NCBI GenBank assembly: GCA_934702355.1
Contig: CAKUXX010000007.1
Coordinates: forward strand, 1 to 64,000
Direction of reading: 5' to 3'
Source: an uncultured Methanomassiliicoccales archaeon
Lineage (GTDB): Archaea; Thermoplasmatota; Thermoplasmata; Methanomassiliicoccales; Methanomethylophilaceae
Length of the DNA stretch: 64,000 nucleotides
Shown here: one piece after another, positions 63,873 through 64,000 of the stretch
How positions within the stretch are numbered: position 1 is the first letter of the stretch
How the letters are laid out: the number at the start of each line of letters is the position of its first letter
Program-made: the position numbers and the translations under genes
Notes under the pieces: model-generated
Databases searched by the model: none
Seen by the model: the letters and a program-made list of their open reading frames with translations, nothing else
Told to the model about the DNA's origin: nothing

Positions 63873-63892
63873 CTAAATTTATATAGATTTAG
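63873..63892. promoter_or_regulatory. inverted repeat around TATA box of the last gene
   Basis: CTAAAT (63873-63878) and ATTTAG (63887-63892) flank TTATATAG, the probable TATA box. In addition TTAGGCA occurs twice as a direct repeat (63863-63869, 63889-63895). This suggests a repressor site overlapping the core promoter. Confidence 0.4.
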
Positions 63893-63907
63893 GCATTCCT
63901 GAAAAAC

Positions 63908-64000
63908 ATGGAACTGAGTGCATACTCTACCGCGAAGACTTGCGGCGACGGCGACCGTACGGCTAGACTGTCCGGCATGCAGGGGATCCCGATCTCACTT
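63908..64000 (+). CDS. partial gene, 5' end only
   Basis: Thirty-one codons from ATG 63908 to the window edge, beginning MELSAYSTAKTCGDGDRTARLSG in two visible parts (MELSAYSTAKTCG; DGDRTARLSGMQG). A TATA box lies 23-30 bases upstream. I do not recognise the family from this fragment. Confidence 0.55.
   Translation, partial: MELSAYSTAKTCGDGDRTARLSGMQGIPISL

Overview
The window comes from an archaeon of the Thermoplasmatota, most likely a Methanomassiliicoccales (Methanomethylophilaceae-like) methanogen. The archaeal signs are DnaG-type TOPRIM primase, RFC small subunit, Orc1/Cdc6, Hjc-like resolvase, bifunctional FBP aldolase/phosphatase, archaeal triosephosphate isomerase, Trm1, MptD, TATA boxes about 25 bases before many starts, and tRNA genes with archaeal promoters. 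The methanogen signs are the homocysteine genes (DUF39, NIL-ferredoxin, UPF0280) and corrinoid synthesis. BspA-like and Sel1-repeat proteins are typical of gut-associated members of this order. DNA is moderately GC-rich and densely coded, with a few AT-rich gaps. The species call is inference.

Layout: 1-4818 holds a giant surface protein whose 5' end looks truncated, then an AT-rich gap and tRNA-Ser. 5.5-7.9 kb carries an Hjc-like nuclease, an alpha/beta hydrolase and a membrane-anchored protein. 8.1-10.4 kb is the homocysteine/sulfide-assimilation operon. 10.7-16.9 kb has a GIY-YIG/DUF2075 protein, aspS, CstA with a small partner, and gpmA. 17.0-18.9 kb contains a DUF4143 AAA ATPase gene tightly bracketed by two 34-nt partly palindromic repeats, with a third solitary copy upstream. 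19.0-24.1 kb has an Asn-synthase-like PP-loop protein, fbp-tpiA, and an HMA chaperone plus Zn/Cd-type P-ATPase with an operator-like palindrome. 24.1-28.6 kb encodes a secreted phospholipase-D-like protein, a GNAT enzyme and another surface protein.

28.7-35.5 kb is an information-processing block on the minus strand: a Lon-type ATPase lacking its protease domain beside dnaG, then a Rad50/YhaN-like and Mre11/YhaO-like pair. 35.7-38.5 kb encodes cobyric acid synthase with an extra Cys-rich N-terminal domain, a second CobQ copy from which the glutaminase domain has been cleanly lost, and a small ubiquitin-like protein ending in Gly-Gly. 38.6-45.3 kb carries a HIRAN protein, citrate synthase, YbjN-like protein, mptD, a THEP1-type NTPase, trm1, purA and tRNA-Leu. 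45.3-54.1 kb has a Sel1-like protein, an unlisted 56-codon leaderless ORF, gdhA, a tRNA thiolation enzyme with cdc6, a NIF3 protein, an MFS exporter with MarR regulator, and rfcS. 54.1-63.6 kb has a minus-strand run of three Sel1-repeat proteins, a PaaK-type CoA ligase and an inositol-phosphatase-family enzyme, then pdxS-pdxT, another Sel1 gene and formate-THF ligase. A partial gene runs off the right end.

The most unusual material is the 34-nt repeat set around the ATPase gene, the tandem CobQ pair, the protease-less Lon next to dnaG, the Sel1/PaaK/IMPase operon, and the ubiquitin-like protein together with a thiolation enzyme. No rRNA, CRISPR array or transposase was recognised.
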